This document shows, piece by piece, positions 10,698 to 21,404 of a stretch of 64,000 nt of DNA. The position numbers and the translations under genes are program-made. This DNA comes from Mactra quadrangularis. Lineage: Eukaryota; Mollusca; Bivalvia; Venerida; Mactridae. The first letter of the stretch is position 1, and each line of letters opens with the position of its first letter. The notes below the pieces were generated by a model. The model ran no database searches, had not been told where the DNA came from, and worked only from the letters and a program-made list of their open reading frames with translations. The stretch lies in NCBI GenBank assembly GCA_025267735.1, contig CM046300.1, positions 35,907,322 through 35,971,321 of the forward strand. The letters run 5' to 3'.

Positions 10698-11570
10698 ATC
10701 ATACTAAGATTTAATACCCGAGTTCATTATTACACACAAACTAGTTATTTTGAAGAAAAAGTGATATATGTTCCAAACATTAATTATGTTGATGACTTTA
10801 ACAAGTACAAATAATATATTCAATACATTAATTGATAGTATAATAATTATCATTCATATTATTAATATATTTAAGTTAAATGCAGTTATTGTATTTTTAA
10901 ATGAGTATGTTTAATTAACATTTTTTATTCAGGAATTTTTCCTTAATCTCTCCAGATCTTGTCAGATTACACTTTGGTGAAATGAAACTTTTCCATCATA
11001 AGCCTTTATTCTTTATTGAATAGAAGTAGGATAAAAATAATCAAGATAGCCTCAATTTATTGAGGCTAATGAGGATAATGAGTTAAAATCAATCTAGGTC
11101 CCTTAAGGGTCTTTTGTTTTCAGTAATCAATATTTTGAGTCCCTGAAGGATCTGTTCAATAATTAATATCATACAGTTTCATATGAGGCTAAGTTATGAT
11201 CAATATTTTTAGGTATGGTTCAATAGTTTCATAAAATTCTGATTCAAAGATTTAAGTTGAAAATCAAGTGATTGATTTTTTCTTACGTCGACGTCAGTTT
11301 GAAATGTTATAATTTACAATGTCTAACAGCGTAATCATTATGGTAAAGCATTGTTTTGGAATACATCTACTGATGTAATGATGACACTAAGACACACATA
11401 TCATGGTACTGGACTAATATTATAAATTTTGAAATATATATTTTGTATTTCAATAATTCAAATAAAGATACATGATTGTGTTATTGTATAAGTCTAATAC
11501 ATGTACAGCTTAAAGAAACTATAATAAAACGTAAACACAACACTAGTCGTTTTAAAATATTCATAAGATT

Positions 11571-12845
11571 ATATATCTCAATATGTCAATGTTACCTCTT
11601 AATACGTAAATATGTATAATATAAAATATAGAAATATAATAAAAAATAAAATATAAAAATAAAAATTTATGCTTTTGCTAGGTTTCGAACCAGCGACCTC
11701 TTGAACTTTTCATTTCAATGAATATTTCCGTTCCTTCCCTTTAGCCGACTGAGCTATTCGGGTCCTAAAGGGCAGAGCATGTAACAATAGTTAAATACAG
11801 TAAAAAGGACATTAAATATGGGGAAGATAATTTTGGAAGATGAATCCTAAATTTTGTGAGTTGTTATCAAATACAAACAAACTGCACTATCAAATTAAAA
11901 AAGCAATTAAATTCTGATTTGTAATTAAACGTATTAATGATAGTTATGAAATTTCAAGTAAAATAATCCCATGTACGATTTATTTGACATACTAATAAAT
12001 TATGTACAGCGGTATGATTTAACTAAAAACCTTGTAATTAATATATTGTATATAGATCTATAGACGTTCTTGTAACAAACAGACAAGCTGCGTCTGTTCA
12101 CTTTGTCAAGCGTTTGCCTTTTTCTGACGAAGCATTTTACTGGCTCTGGTCGTTCCCAAATACCAAGTCATTCCTTTTTCTTAGAGAAGGGAAATATGGC
12201 ATGGTTACCAGAGCTGTTGATGTTTTGCTAGGACTTGGTCAAACGCTTTGTTTCTGCGTTCGTCATCGTGAGATGACGAAACAACCTGCATGAGTCGTGC
12301 ATGTGGTCGCACGATCATGGCGCTCTATCCTGTCTCGCCTCCCAATATTTAATTAAATAACTATATTGAAAATGATTTAATATTTCTTTCATCTTGAGAG
12401 AAATTTGAAAAAAATATTAATGAATACATTAAGTGGAAAATTTGCTATGTCCATTTCATACATTTCTGTACTTACTACCCCTTCGTTAAATTCATATTGT
12501 TTTAAATCCAACCTCCTATAATCGAAGACAGGAAGAGTGCCATGGTCAAAATGCAGTACATGTATTATGATAAACTAAAATATATTTAAAAAAAAAACAT
12601 AAAATGAATTTCTTCGCACCCGGGTCACGTCAGTTTAATGCATTGCCTCTCATATTCAAAAATATGCAAACAATATGAAACCATTAAAATAGTTTTGTCG
12701 GAAAAATATTGGCATTTTGAGAGAGGTCGATCGAGGAATGTATAACTTTACCACCGGACTTACCTCGGCGATCTTCTATGCAGATAAATCTCGGATATCT
12801 TGATAGTTACGTATTAAGAGGTAACATTGACATATTGAGATATAT
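11571..12845. mobile_element. 1.27-kb element with 39-bp terminal inverted repeats (unit 2)
   Basis: The duplicate of 8969-10242, with the same inverted ends, the tRNA-like segment at 11668-11772 and the hairpin block. It has no coding capacity. Confidence 0.75.
11668..11772 (-). pseudogene. tRNA-like segment with A and B boxes (unit 2)
   Basis: An identical duplicate of 9066-9170. The A box TAGCTCAGTCGG and B box GGTTCGAAACC are retained, but a cloverleaf cannot be drawn. Confidence 0.65.
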
Positions 12846-12951
12846 GCTGAGAGGAAAAAGTTTAGTCAGTAAGAATGTTTCATTTAATATTTTATAATAA
12901 ACCCCATTCTATTGACAAAAAATTGATTTGAAACAAAATTTAATCAATCGA

Positions 12952-13327
12952 CAGAATATTGAACATTTTTACAAAAAAGTTTGATGAGATTATTGAGAAT
13001 TCCAGTCATGATAACAGCATAAGGGTCAGAATAAAAAATCACAAACTAATCAGTATCTGGTATGTCCACCTCTAGTTTAAATGACGTCAATAGCGTACGT
13101 GATTTGGGGCGTGCATTGCACGAGGAATGGGCACAGACACCTGCTCACTTCACCCGGCGACTCATAATTTCATTGAGACGACGTTGTTTGGCTGTCATTC
13201 AATCTAGAGGTGGACATACCAGATACTGATTAGTTTGTGATTTTTTATTCTGACCCTTTTGCTGTTATCATGGCTGGAATTCTCAATAATCTCATCAAAC
13301 TTTTTTGTAAAAATGTTCAATATTCTG
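12952..13327. mobile_element. Tc1-derived foldback element, unit 2 (complete, spacer inverted)
   Basis: The left arm is 12952-13075 and the right arm 13204-13327, each 124 bp. They are inverted copies with only two mismatches that I can see. The termini are CAGAATATTG and CAATATTCTG, and a TA follows on the right. The 128-bp spacer 13076-13203 is the exact reverse complement of the spacer in unit 1. The arms derive from the 3' end of a Tc1/mariner transposon, so the element is a dimer of transposon ends rather than a simple internal deletion. Confidence 0.92.
13080..13229 (+). pseudogene. Tc1/mariner transposase C-terminal remnant (unit 2)
   Basis: The plus-strand reading VRDLGRALHEEW leads into the same C-terminus as in unit 1 and ends RGGHTRY and a stop at 13227-13229. 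No catalytic residues are present. The orientation is opposite to the unit 1 copy because the spacer has flipped. Confidence 0.85.
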
Positions 13328-13693
13328 TATTAGTCCAGTACCATGATATGTGTGTCTTAGTGTCATCATTACATCAGATGTATTCCAAAACAATGCTTTA
13401 CCATAATGATTACGCTGTTAGACTTTGTAAATTATAACATTTCAAACTGACGTCGACGTAAGAAAAAATCAATTACATTTGTACCTGATTTTCAACTTAA
13501 AATTTCGACAATTAGTTCACGATCGACCCCCTGATTTTTTTCATATAAACATTGATATAGTCCAACAGAATTAACCTGAGCTTGACCTTTATGCAAGAAA
13601 TAATACCTAGATTATTGATTTTAGCTTATTTTCCTCATTATAATCAAGATAGCCTCAATTTATTGAGGCTATCTTGATTATTTTATTCTACTT
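13328..13693 (-). repeat. Inverted, diverged partial copy of the 8.43-8.82 kb segment
   Basis: The minus strand matches about 8430-8818 (and the same part of unit 2): ATAATCAAGATAGCCTCAAT, the TTACGTCGACGTCAGTTTG block, and TCATGGTACTGGACTAATA at the junction with the foldback element. It is clearly more diverged than the two direct units are from each other, with insertions in the middle, so it is an older copy in inverse orientation. Confidence 0.8.
13641..13680. repeat. Perfect 19-bp hairpin
   Basis: TAATCAAGATAGCCTCAAT, two bases, then its exact reverse complement. In the units at 8.44 and 11.04 kb only the shorter CCTCAATTTATTGAGG core is palindromic, so the stem here is longer than in the related copies. 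Confidence 0.85.
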
Positions 13694-13847
13694 ATATATA
13701 TACATATATTATATATTACAAAAATTAAGCAAATGTGACTTCACATGCCAATTAATTTTATTTTCTTTACTAATTCAAACATATTTAGCCATACGGTTCA
13801 TTGGTCATAACTTGTCTATTAAAGATAATGTTGTTTTAGATTTTATA

Positions 13848-14175
13848 TACAATACCCACCAAAAGTGCGGAGACATTTTCACTTTGCAGGCCTACTAAAT
13901 AGCTTTTGTCCAAAATTTTGAAAACTGCTTACTTAAAAAAGTTTATCACTTTACTTATAACTGAGTCTACAAAAATACCAAACAAAATACATTATAGAAA
14001 ATGATTACAATAAATAGGCTTAAGCTAGGGTGTCAGATGCTGAATATTATTCATGTGCCGCATTATTGAAATTTGTTTTCATTTTATCACAGCCATATTT
14101 AAATATAAAAAAACTAGTAATTCTACAAAAAAAATCATCAAAATTAATGAGTTGTAGTTTTTTGTGGGTACTGTA
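13848..14175. mobile_element. Mariner-like MITE
   Basis: A 328-bp element with inverted ends TACAATACCCACCAAAA and, on the other strand, TACAGTACCCACAAAAAA. The ends start and finish with TA, as expected for Tc1/mariner insertion. It has no coding capacity. A related solo end lies at 1920-2032. Confidence 0.75.
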
Positions 14176-15929
14176 TTAATATATCATTGGAAATATATAT
14201 TATAACAGGTACCAAAGATGGTGGCAGGAATTTTTTTTTTTTTATATCAAAGAATTTTTCTGAAAAGTGGGACGCAAACTTGTGTGTTACTTGTTCCACA
14301 TAAAATATCCACGCATATAAGCATAAAATATACTAAATGTACCCTTTATTTGGTACAGTAAATTGTCTCTATGATTTATGTATGGTAAAAAAATATGAAA
14401 GATCTCGTGTATCAACAGAAATAATTGTTTCCCCCACCCGCTTTTTCAATGATGTGCTGTTTGACATCATCTTGGATTTTATAGCGAGCGCTCGACATTC
14501 TGTACACAAACGGTCTGACTGACCGATATCTTCACCTATTTATGGAATGAGCGCAGTCGTTCAATAGCCTAACAATTCGCGAGGCGGGCGCTCGCTCGAG
14601 CGCTCGCATTGTTGAACACACCTCGGGTTTAATTGCATACGACCCGAACAGTTACAGTCCGGAAATAATTATCTTTAAAACAAACCCAATACGCGGGAAT
14701 CAGCACTTATAGTAATGTATACAGTACAAGTATTAGCATTTCAAAAATGCTTGAATCGTCGATTAGCCATGTATGACATCTCCTTTAGTAAAGCATTCAA
14801 GCAATATATGTGTCAGAGTTTAACAATTTCGTCATGTTCCGACCGAGCACATACAAACTCATTTTTATGGTATACTTTATAATTCACCTGTCCATTTGGC
14901 AAGAAATTATATTTATTGATAACCAATCCAGATTATTCGATTCAAGAACATGTTCTGTCCCATATTTCGACGGCTAATCGAACGAAGATTATATTTCTTT
15001 ACAAGAAAATATTGAGGCAAAGCATCAAAGGTCCCCAAACAATTAATAGCACGAAAGTACTGCTTACGTCTGTGATCTCTATAAGTGAGGCATTAAAATT
15101 CTTTAAAAAATGTTTATTAACCGTTAATTAAACCAACCATGTTTGATAATTTAATATATAAATGTACAATATATAAAACGATCATTATCAGTGATGGTCT
15201 GATAATTCTTCTCTGTTTATGGTGTCAGCCACAGTGTCTTCGTCAGTGGTTTAGACTGTGACTTTCTATAAATAGACCGCGAAGGCCGTCGAGTGTACAT
15301 CTATCTAATAGTACTGCCACACATCTCTCACGAGTATTATGGACAGTCTTATCTCTGTTACAAGTTAATCGCTTCAAGTATATTCTGTAACGTCATATTG
15401 AGCGTCTGGTCATTTTCTCGCGCAGAAATACATAAAGTACCAGTTTCAGTATGAACTATTTTATTGTAGCGGAATTATCCGGATATGGATGCTGTTAGGT
15501 CTCGTTGATTAAATATAGGACTCCGATCGGAATACTACTATTAATCTATTGGTAACAGAGTATTCATTGTTAACACAATGAATACAAAAATAACACAACA
15601 GAAAAAGCTGTTTCAGAAGTGAACCTTTGCGTTCCTATAACAAACGTTATGACTATTCCGATGGTTTAGTCTGGATGTACGAACCACCGGTCTTGATTTT
15701 TTGTATAATATAAATGTACTTTAAATGTTACTAAGATAAAGCCTGCTTAATTGCTGAGTTTTTTTTGTTGTTTCAAAATAGAGGACAATTGTTCGATAGA
15801 TTAGGAACAAAATCTTTTGACTTTTTTTAACTTTAATGGCAATACAGCTCTCTTTATACATAAATTATACAACTAGGTAGATGAATCTACGCATAATAGC
15901 ATTATGAAAAAACTTCATCCTTTATTGGA
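14176..15929. other. Non-coding stretch with small palindromes
   Basis: No gene recognised. A GC-rich self-complementary patch of GCGAGCGCTCGA-type motifs occurs at 14484-14497 and 14585-14608. GTATTCATTGT and its inverse around TTAAC make a 26-bp palindrome at 15558-15583. The 71-codon frame at 14916-15131 has no recognisable feature. Confidence 0.5.
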
Positions 15930-16115
15930 GGAACAGGCGTGGCCGAGTGGAAACGACGTTGGACAGAAATCACTGGATAGGTAGCTCCGCGTTGGTTCGA
16001 ATCCCTCTTAATCCTACCCCTTTGTTTGCTTGAGCAAGAAACTTGACGTTCTAGCTCAGTAATGGGGGACCAGGAAGCGGACTCGAACGTGATAAATTTA
16101 AGTGTATTGCGTCCA
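15930..16115 (+). mobile_element. SINE family A, copy 1 (Ser/Leu-type tRNA head)
   Basis: The head has an A-box-like GTGGCCGAGTGG, the form seen in serine and leucine tRNAs, and a perfect B box GGTTCGAATCC at 15994-16004. The body includes CTTGAGCAAGAAACTTGA, CTCAGTAATGGGGGACCAG and GGAAGCGGACTCGA. Other copies are at 34733-34885 (plus) and 37160-37331 (minus). The minus-strand frame 15902-16159 is its antisense. Confidence 0.85.
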
Positions 16116-16449
16116 TGTGTATTTTTTGTAGAAAGGTAATTTTTTAAAATGACAAACATGTATTCACTGAATATCGTTATGTGTAAAGAACAATACTATC
16201 CCTGTTACAATGATGTGGCACAACCTTGATTTGTTTATCAAGGTTAAAATAACATAATATACTAGGGCCAGACAATGTCACAACAATTTTCACGGTGAAT
16301 TAACCATCGTGTATATATAATCATCCTGCATAAGGCAGTGTTGATAGAAATACTTAAGTAATCTGAGTAAATAATAGACAATCTAAATATGCAGCCATAC
16401 AAACTGTAGTGGGCTATTTACGTTTGGTGCCATTTGTTCTAAGGTTATA

Positions 16450-17064
16450 TGAGCAATAGTCAACTGGAATGACGCGCACTCAGGGATCGAGAGGTCCCGG
16501 ATTCGAGCCCCACTAGGGGTACTTCACACCACATTGCTTCACAGCACCATGTGTTAATTGGTACCTGCGATTATGGTATGATTCCGTTGCGTCAATTTGT
16601 TGTCTATACTAATGCCTCAGTCCCATAAAATCGTGGCTTGTTGCGGACCCGTACGTGCAGACAGCCATAGGCCGTGGGGAGCCTTGCGTATTAAATTGAC
16701 GGTAGTACCACGTAGCTGGAAGATATGCAAGTTTAATCCATATTCGGCCACGATTTTGTTTATGATTTTACTTTAAAACTGATACGTGTATCCTGGGTTC
16801 ATCTCACGGACCCTGGTAAAAACGTACAAGTCCATACGGGTACGCAAGAGTTCGTACGGGTCCTTGTGGAGCTTGATCGCACGGCGCCCGTACGATGCTC
16901 TCAGGGCTATTTTTATGTTTATGGGACTGTAACATAAGACAAGTAAAATATTCCCCAGGGAGATTGATTGATAAATACCAATAGAGCAGGACAATAGCTG
17001 TAAAGTTGGCGAAGGTACATAAGCATGAAACAAAGAATATAAAATGCCATTGATTAATTTTACT
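16450..17064 (+). mobile_element. SINE family B, copy 1, split by a MITE
   Basis: The head and first body segment are at 16450-16618 (B-box-like GGATTCGAGCCCC). The end of the body is at 16930-17064, with CAGGGAGATTGATTGATAAA, AGCTGTAAAGTTGG and AAGCATGAAAC. The two parts match an uninterrupted sequence in the copies at 35488-35825 and 41007-41338. About 310 bp of foreign sequence lies between them. Confidence 0.8.
16619..16929. mobile_element. MITE inserted in SINE B
   Basis: Begins CAGTCCCATAAA and ends with the inverse TTTATGGGACTG. It interrupts SINE B exactly where the uninterrupted copies are continuous, which marks it as the younger insertion. The interior is GC-richer than its surroundings, with repeated CCGTACG-like blocks. 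A target duplication is not clear. Three minus-strand frames crossing 16773-17302 run through this and neighbouring repeats and are not genes. Confidence 0.75.
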
Positions 17065-17096
17065 TATATATCTCTGACCTGAACTAGAATTAGACC

Positions 17097-20000
17097 AATT
17101 AGTCCTGCAGTAAAATGCCATATTTGAGGTGAACCGTGCACTTGAGTCCCCACAAAGTTTTTTTGCTGTTTCTATATCTTTGAAAGGTGCTGAATAAGAA
17201 TCCGAGTGATGACACCCTGTCATCCTTGAGCAATTTGCATAATATGCAAATTAAGTCCGCCATTATAGAAATTCCGTTTTTCGCTAATAACTCAATAACC
17301 AACTAAGATACAAAATTAAAATCTGTATCCATACCCATGTTTTCAGGGTCTATCTATCACATGGTACTAATTTCAACTTGATCAGATCATTTAAATATGC
17401 AAATTTATGCAAATTAGGTATTTTACGAAATACAATATTCGGTTTTGCTATACAAATCAACGTCTGTAGTTTTTACATTGAGATTTTGAGTAAAATATGT
17501 TAATGTTATGCTAATTTTGTATTATTTTAAATACAAATATATCAAATAATTACATTTAATCAGATAATGATGCTCTAAAAATATGCAAAGTACTAAAATT
17601 GCATTAAAATTTGTAGGATTTTTACTCAAACTGTACATGGTGTTATGAATATTTATGCAATTGTCTAGCATTCTGTTGATGCCTTGATAATTTTGATTCA
17701 GCTTCTGTACCTTTGAACAGAGCTGACTCAGAAATTTAGTTATGACATCCAGTCTTCTTTGAACAATTAGCATTATATGCAAATTTGGTCCGCCATAATC
17801 GAAATTCCGTTTTTCGCTAATAACACGATAACCAATCATGATAAGATTTTAAAATATGTGTCTGCACCCATGTTTATAGGGTCTAGCTATCATATGATAC
17901 CACATTCAGTATGATCAGATGATTTGCATATGCAAATGTATGCAAATAAGGTTTTTCAAATGAACTGTTTTTCAAGTGAATTTATTTTGTTCAAATTTAA
18001 TTACTTAAAAAAGGAAATTTTCCAGGAAATATAATTTATCTTTTGTATATATTAAATACAAATTTATCAAATGATTACATTAAATCAGTTAATGATGCTC
18101 TAAAGATATGCAAAACACTAAAATTACGTTAAAACTTGTAGGATATTGCCTCAAACATTACATGGTGTCATGTATATTTATGCCATTGTCCAGCATTCTG
18201 TTGATGCCTTGATAATTTTGATTCAGCTTCTGTACCTTTGAACAGAGCTGACTCAGAAATTTAGTGATGACATCCAGTCTTCTTTGAACAATTAGCATAA
18301 TATGCAAATTTATGCCGTTGCCTAGCATTCTGTGGAGGTCTGGATAATTTTGATTCTGTTTTTGTGGACAGAGCTGACTAAGAAATTTAGTTAGGACATC
18401 CTGACACCCATGAGCAATTATAGAATATGCAAATTTAGTCCGCCATTCCCAAAATTACCAATCATGATTAAAATTTACCTTATGTGTCTGCATCCATGTT
18501 TGTAGGGTCTAGCTTTCATATGATACAACCTTAAGCATTATCAGAGATGATTTGCAAATGCAGATGTATGCAAATTAGGTCTTTAAGTATAAGAAAGTGG
18601 GTTTTTTCACTACATAAAATAAAGACCATGTACCAAATTTCGAGTTGTTATGAACAGATTAACAATAATTAACAAATAATTAAAGACAAAGCATTTAGTT
18701 AGTATATTTAGAGTGACGACACACTTGAAAAAAATCATACTATCTCAATAACAATTTATGTCAAACATAAATAGTATGTTTTTACCTATATATATATGCT
18801 TCCATGGCATAAATTTGTTTCGTTTTATGTCGAAGAACATATACTTATATTATAAGGATCAGATAATTTGGACATGTATACTAATGCAAATTATGTGCAT
18901 AAAGCAAAGTGATAACCCTTGTCTCTATCTAAGTTAAAGTCAGTGCATAGAACTAAGGTATTCTACATAAACTAAGAACATGCATTGCCTATTATATATA
19001 ATTTTTAGATAATTAAGATACGTACTCCTCACGGTCATTAGATTGTAAAGAATATTGTTTTTGTGCCCGTAATTTCTCCAATAACTTATTGCCCCTACTA
19101 AGAATATGTTCTGTAATCAATCTTTAATATATTATGAGGAAGATAAGTATGGATGCATTCAAATGATTGTAAGAACATACTATGCAAAACAACTTTTAGT
19201 CAAATCAAAGTCGAAAATTTAGCCATACAAAGACAAATTAAGTGTGTGTAGCCATGACCATGTACAGCACACTCCGAGTTTGGATATCCCAATTCAATTC
19301 TTGCATACCATGACCTTCCGTGATAGTCCAAAATACCCGGTAAGTCTGATTATCATGGCGTTACAGAATTGAGATTCCTGCTCACCTTGCAATAACCAAT
19401 TATGCTATAAACATTCATACAAAATCTAGTTATCAAACATGCATGCAAGGTCTCATTGTTATATTTATGATTCTGAAAACTTGAAAAGCAACACATATTA
19501 TTGAACATGCTAGCAATAGATTTATGTATACGACATTCCTTAATGCTGGCATTGTTATTATATATTTATATACATGCCTAGAACATTCTATATAATCTTG
19601 AGTAAATTAATTAATGGAAAAGATGAGCAAATGAATAAAGTTGACACATGTAGTTTCATGAATTTCTTTCCACAGTAAACAATGTTGAGGGATCAAATCT
19701 GTACGAAAATAAGTAAGACTTTCCAGCTACTACTATTGCCACGAAGTACATGTATATCAATCAAATAGATGCTTAAATTATGTCAATGACAGGATGTTTT
19801 TTTATGATAAGGAAACTCTATTCAGTAGCTTTAATTTTACAATCAATTTAACGATGTACTATTCAAATTAATGTATTGTTCTTCCTTTTTTGGTTCTGGC
19901 GTGAAGGCACACTACTTCAAAATGTTATATTGAGCTGAAAGCACCCATGTGCGTATGCCACACGGTAATACATTATAAACATTCATTTTATATTAATACA

Positions 20001-21024
20001 TTGATTAGGTGTGGTACATAAATGGTCTCATAAAGTGGACATTCTGGACATTGAACTCCTACCGAACATGAATTGGGTCGCAATTAACAGATTACTTGAT
20101 TCAATCATATTTCCTGGAAAATTTCCTTTTTGAAGTACTTAAATTTGAATAAAATAAATTCACTTGAAAAACAGTTCATTTGGAAAACCTTATTTGCATA
20201 TGCAAATCATCTGATCATACTGAATGTGGTATCATATGATAGCTAGACCCTATAAACATGGGTGCAAACACATATTTTAAAATCTTATCATGATTGGTTA
20301 TCGTGTTATTAGCGAAAAACGGAATTTCGATTATGGCGGACCAAATTTGCATATAATGCTAATTGTTCAAAGAAGACTGGATGTCATAACTAAATTTCTG
20401 AGTCAGCTCTGTTCAAAGGTACAGAAGCTGAATCAAAATTATCAAGGCATCAACAGAATGCTAGACAATTGCATAAATATTCATAACACCATGTAAAGTT
20501 TGAGGCAAAATCCTACAAATTTGAACGTAATTTTAGTATTTTGCATATCTTTAGAGCATCATTAACTGATTAAATGTAATTATTTGATAAATTTGTATTT
20601 AATATATATACAAAATTAGCATTACATAAACATATTTCACTTTAAATCTCAATGTGAAAACTACAGACGTTGATTAGTATAGCAAAACCGAATATTGTAT
20701 TTCGTAAAATACCTAATTTGCATAAATTTGCATATTTAAATGATCTGATCAAGCTGACATTAGTACCATGTGATAGATAGACCCTGAAAACATGGGTATG
20801 GATGCATATTTTAATTTTGTATCTAAGTTGGTTTTTGAGTTATTAGCGAAAAACGGAATTTCTATAATGGCGGACTTAATTTGCATATTATGCAAATTGC
20901 TCAAGGATGACAGGGTGTCATCCCTCGGATTCTTATTCAGCACCTTTCAAAGATATAGAAACAGCAAAAAAACTTTGTGGGGACTCAAGTGCACGGTTCA
21001 CCTCATATACTGCAGGACTAAATC
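17097..21024. mobile_element. 3.9-kb foldback structure with modular arms
   Basis: The outer ends share TTAGTCCTGCAG on the left and CTGCAGGACTAA on the right. The left arm (17097-18040) and right arm (20105-21024) are inverted copies with few differences, including 8-bp and 10-bp gaps. Each arm contains two tandem modules of about 540 bp that share GAAATTCCGTTTTTCGCTAA. The left side has further related module pieces at 18041-18590. The centre (18600-20100) has no recognised content. Many ATGCAAAT/ATTTGCAT motifs recur. Long modular arms are a hallmark of foldback-type transposons; the class is inferred. The same short frame is open in both arms only because the arms are copies. Confidence 0.85.
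17517..18330. repeat. Direct module repeat inside the left foldback arm
   Basis: TTAAATACAAAT...TTGATGCCTTGATAATTTTG occurs from 17527 and again from 18052, an offset of 525. A shorter third version starts near 18309 (GCCTAGCATTCTGTGGAGGT). The modules are more diverged from each other than the two arms are, so module amplification came before arm inversion or the arms have been homogenised. Confidence 0.8.
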
Positions 21025-21312
21025 ACGTCGCTATAAAAGCTAGCTTGAAGGAAAGGGAAACAAATGTCACATTATACCTCTACTACGTATTTAGTACAAG
21101 TACAAGATCAAAGGGGGACAAAATGGAAAAAGCATTTTCTCTTAAAATAATATACATGTATGTTAATGGGGTTCTTTTGGTTATAAGACTATTCGACATG
21201 AAACTATGTTGATTTCTTTTCAATATTTAGTTTCAGAATTTCAACACCGGTATAGTGTGTCCCCGGTTTGTTATTGACTGACATTGTAGAAGAGAACTAG
21301 ACAATGAGCTTT

Positions 21313-21404
21313 GTTAGACCGTATATGGCACAAAACGTAAATGTCACATGTGTGTGACATATATTTAACTTGACATATACGTTTTGTGACATATACGGTC
21401 TAAC
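21313..21404. mobile_element. 92-bp hairpin element
   Basis: GTTAGACCGTATATG...CACAAAACGTA is inverted at the right end as TACGTTTTGTGACATATACG and GGTCTAAC. A nested dyad ATGTCACA/TGTGTGACAT lies within. It is possibly the two ends of a small MITE. No second copy is in this window. Confidence 0.75.

Larger units (their letters stand above)
10701..13300 (+). repeat. 2.6-kb tandem duplication, unit 2
   Basis: The second unit of the direct duplication that begins at 8099, with an offset of 2602-2603 bases. It has the same internal order as unit 1 but the spacer of its foldback element is inverted. The near-identity implies a recent duplication or gene conversion. An assembly artefact, such as two haplotypes placed in tandem, is an alternative. 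Confidence 0.95.

Noticed and set aside
15994..16004. Functional serine or leucine tRNA at 15.9 kb
   Set aside because: The head is followed by a shared SINE body, and two other copies show the same head-body fusion.
16804..17223. 139-codon minus-strand frame, one of the longest in the window
   Set aside because: It crosses a MITE, the end of a SINE and the edge of the large foldback arm, so it is a chance composite of three repeats.
17522..17839. Minus-strand frame repeated almost exactly at 20290-20496 on the plus strand, which could suggest a conserved protein
   Set aside because: The identity is explained by the inverted arms of the foldback structure, and there is no independent sign of coding.
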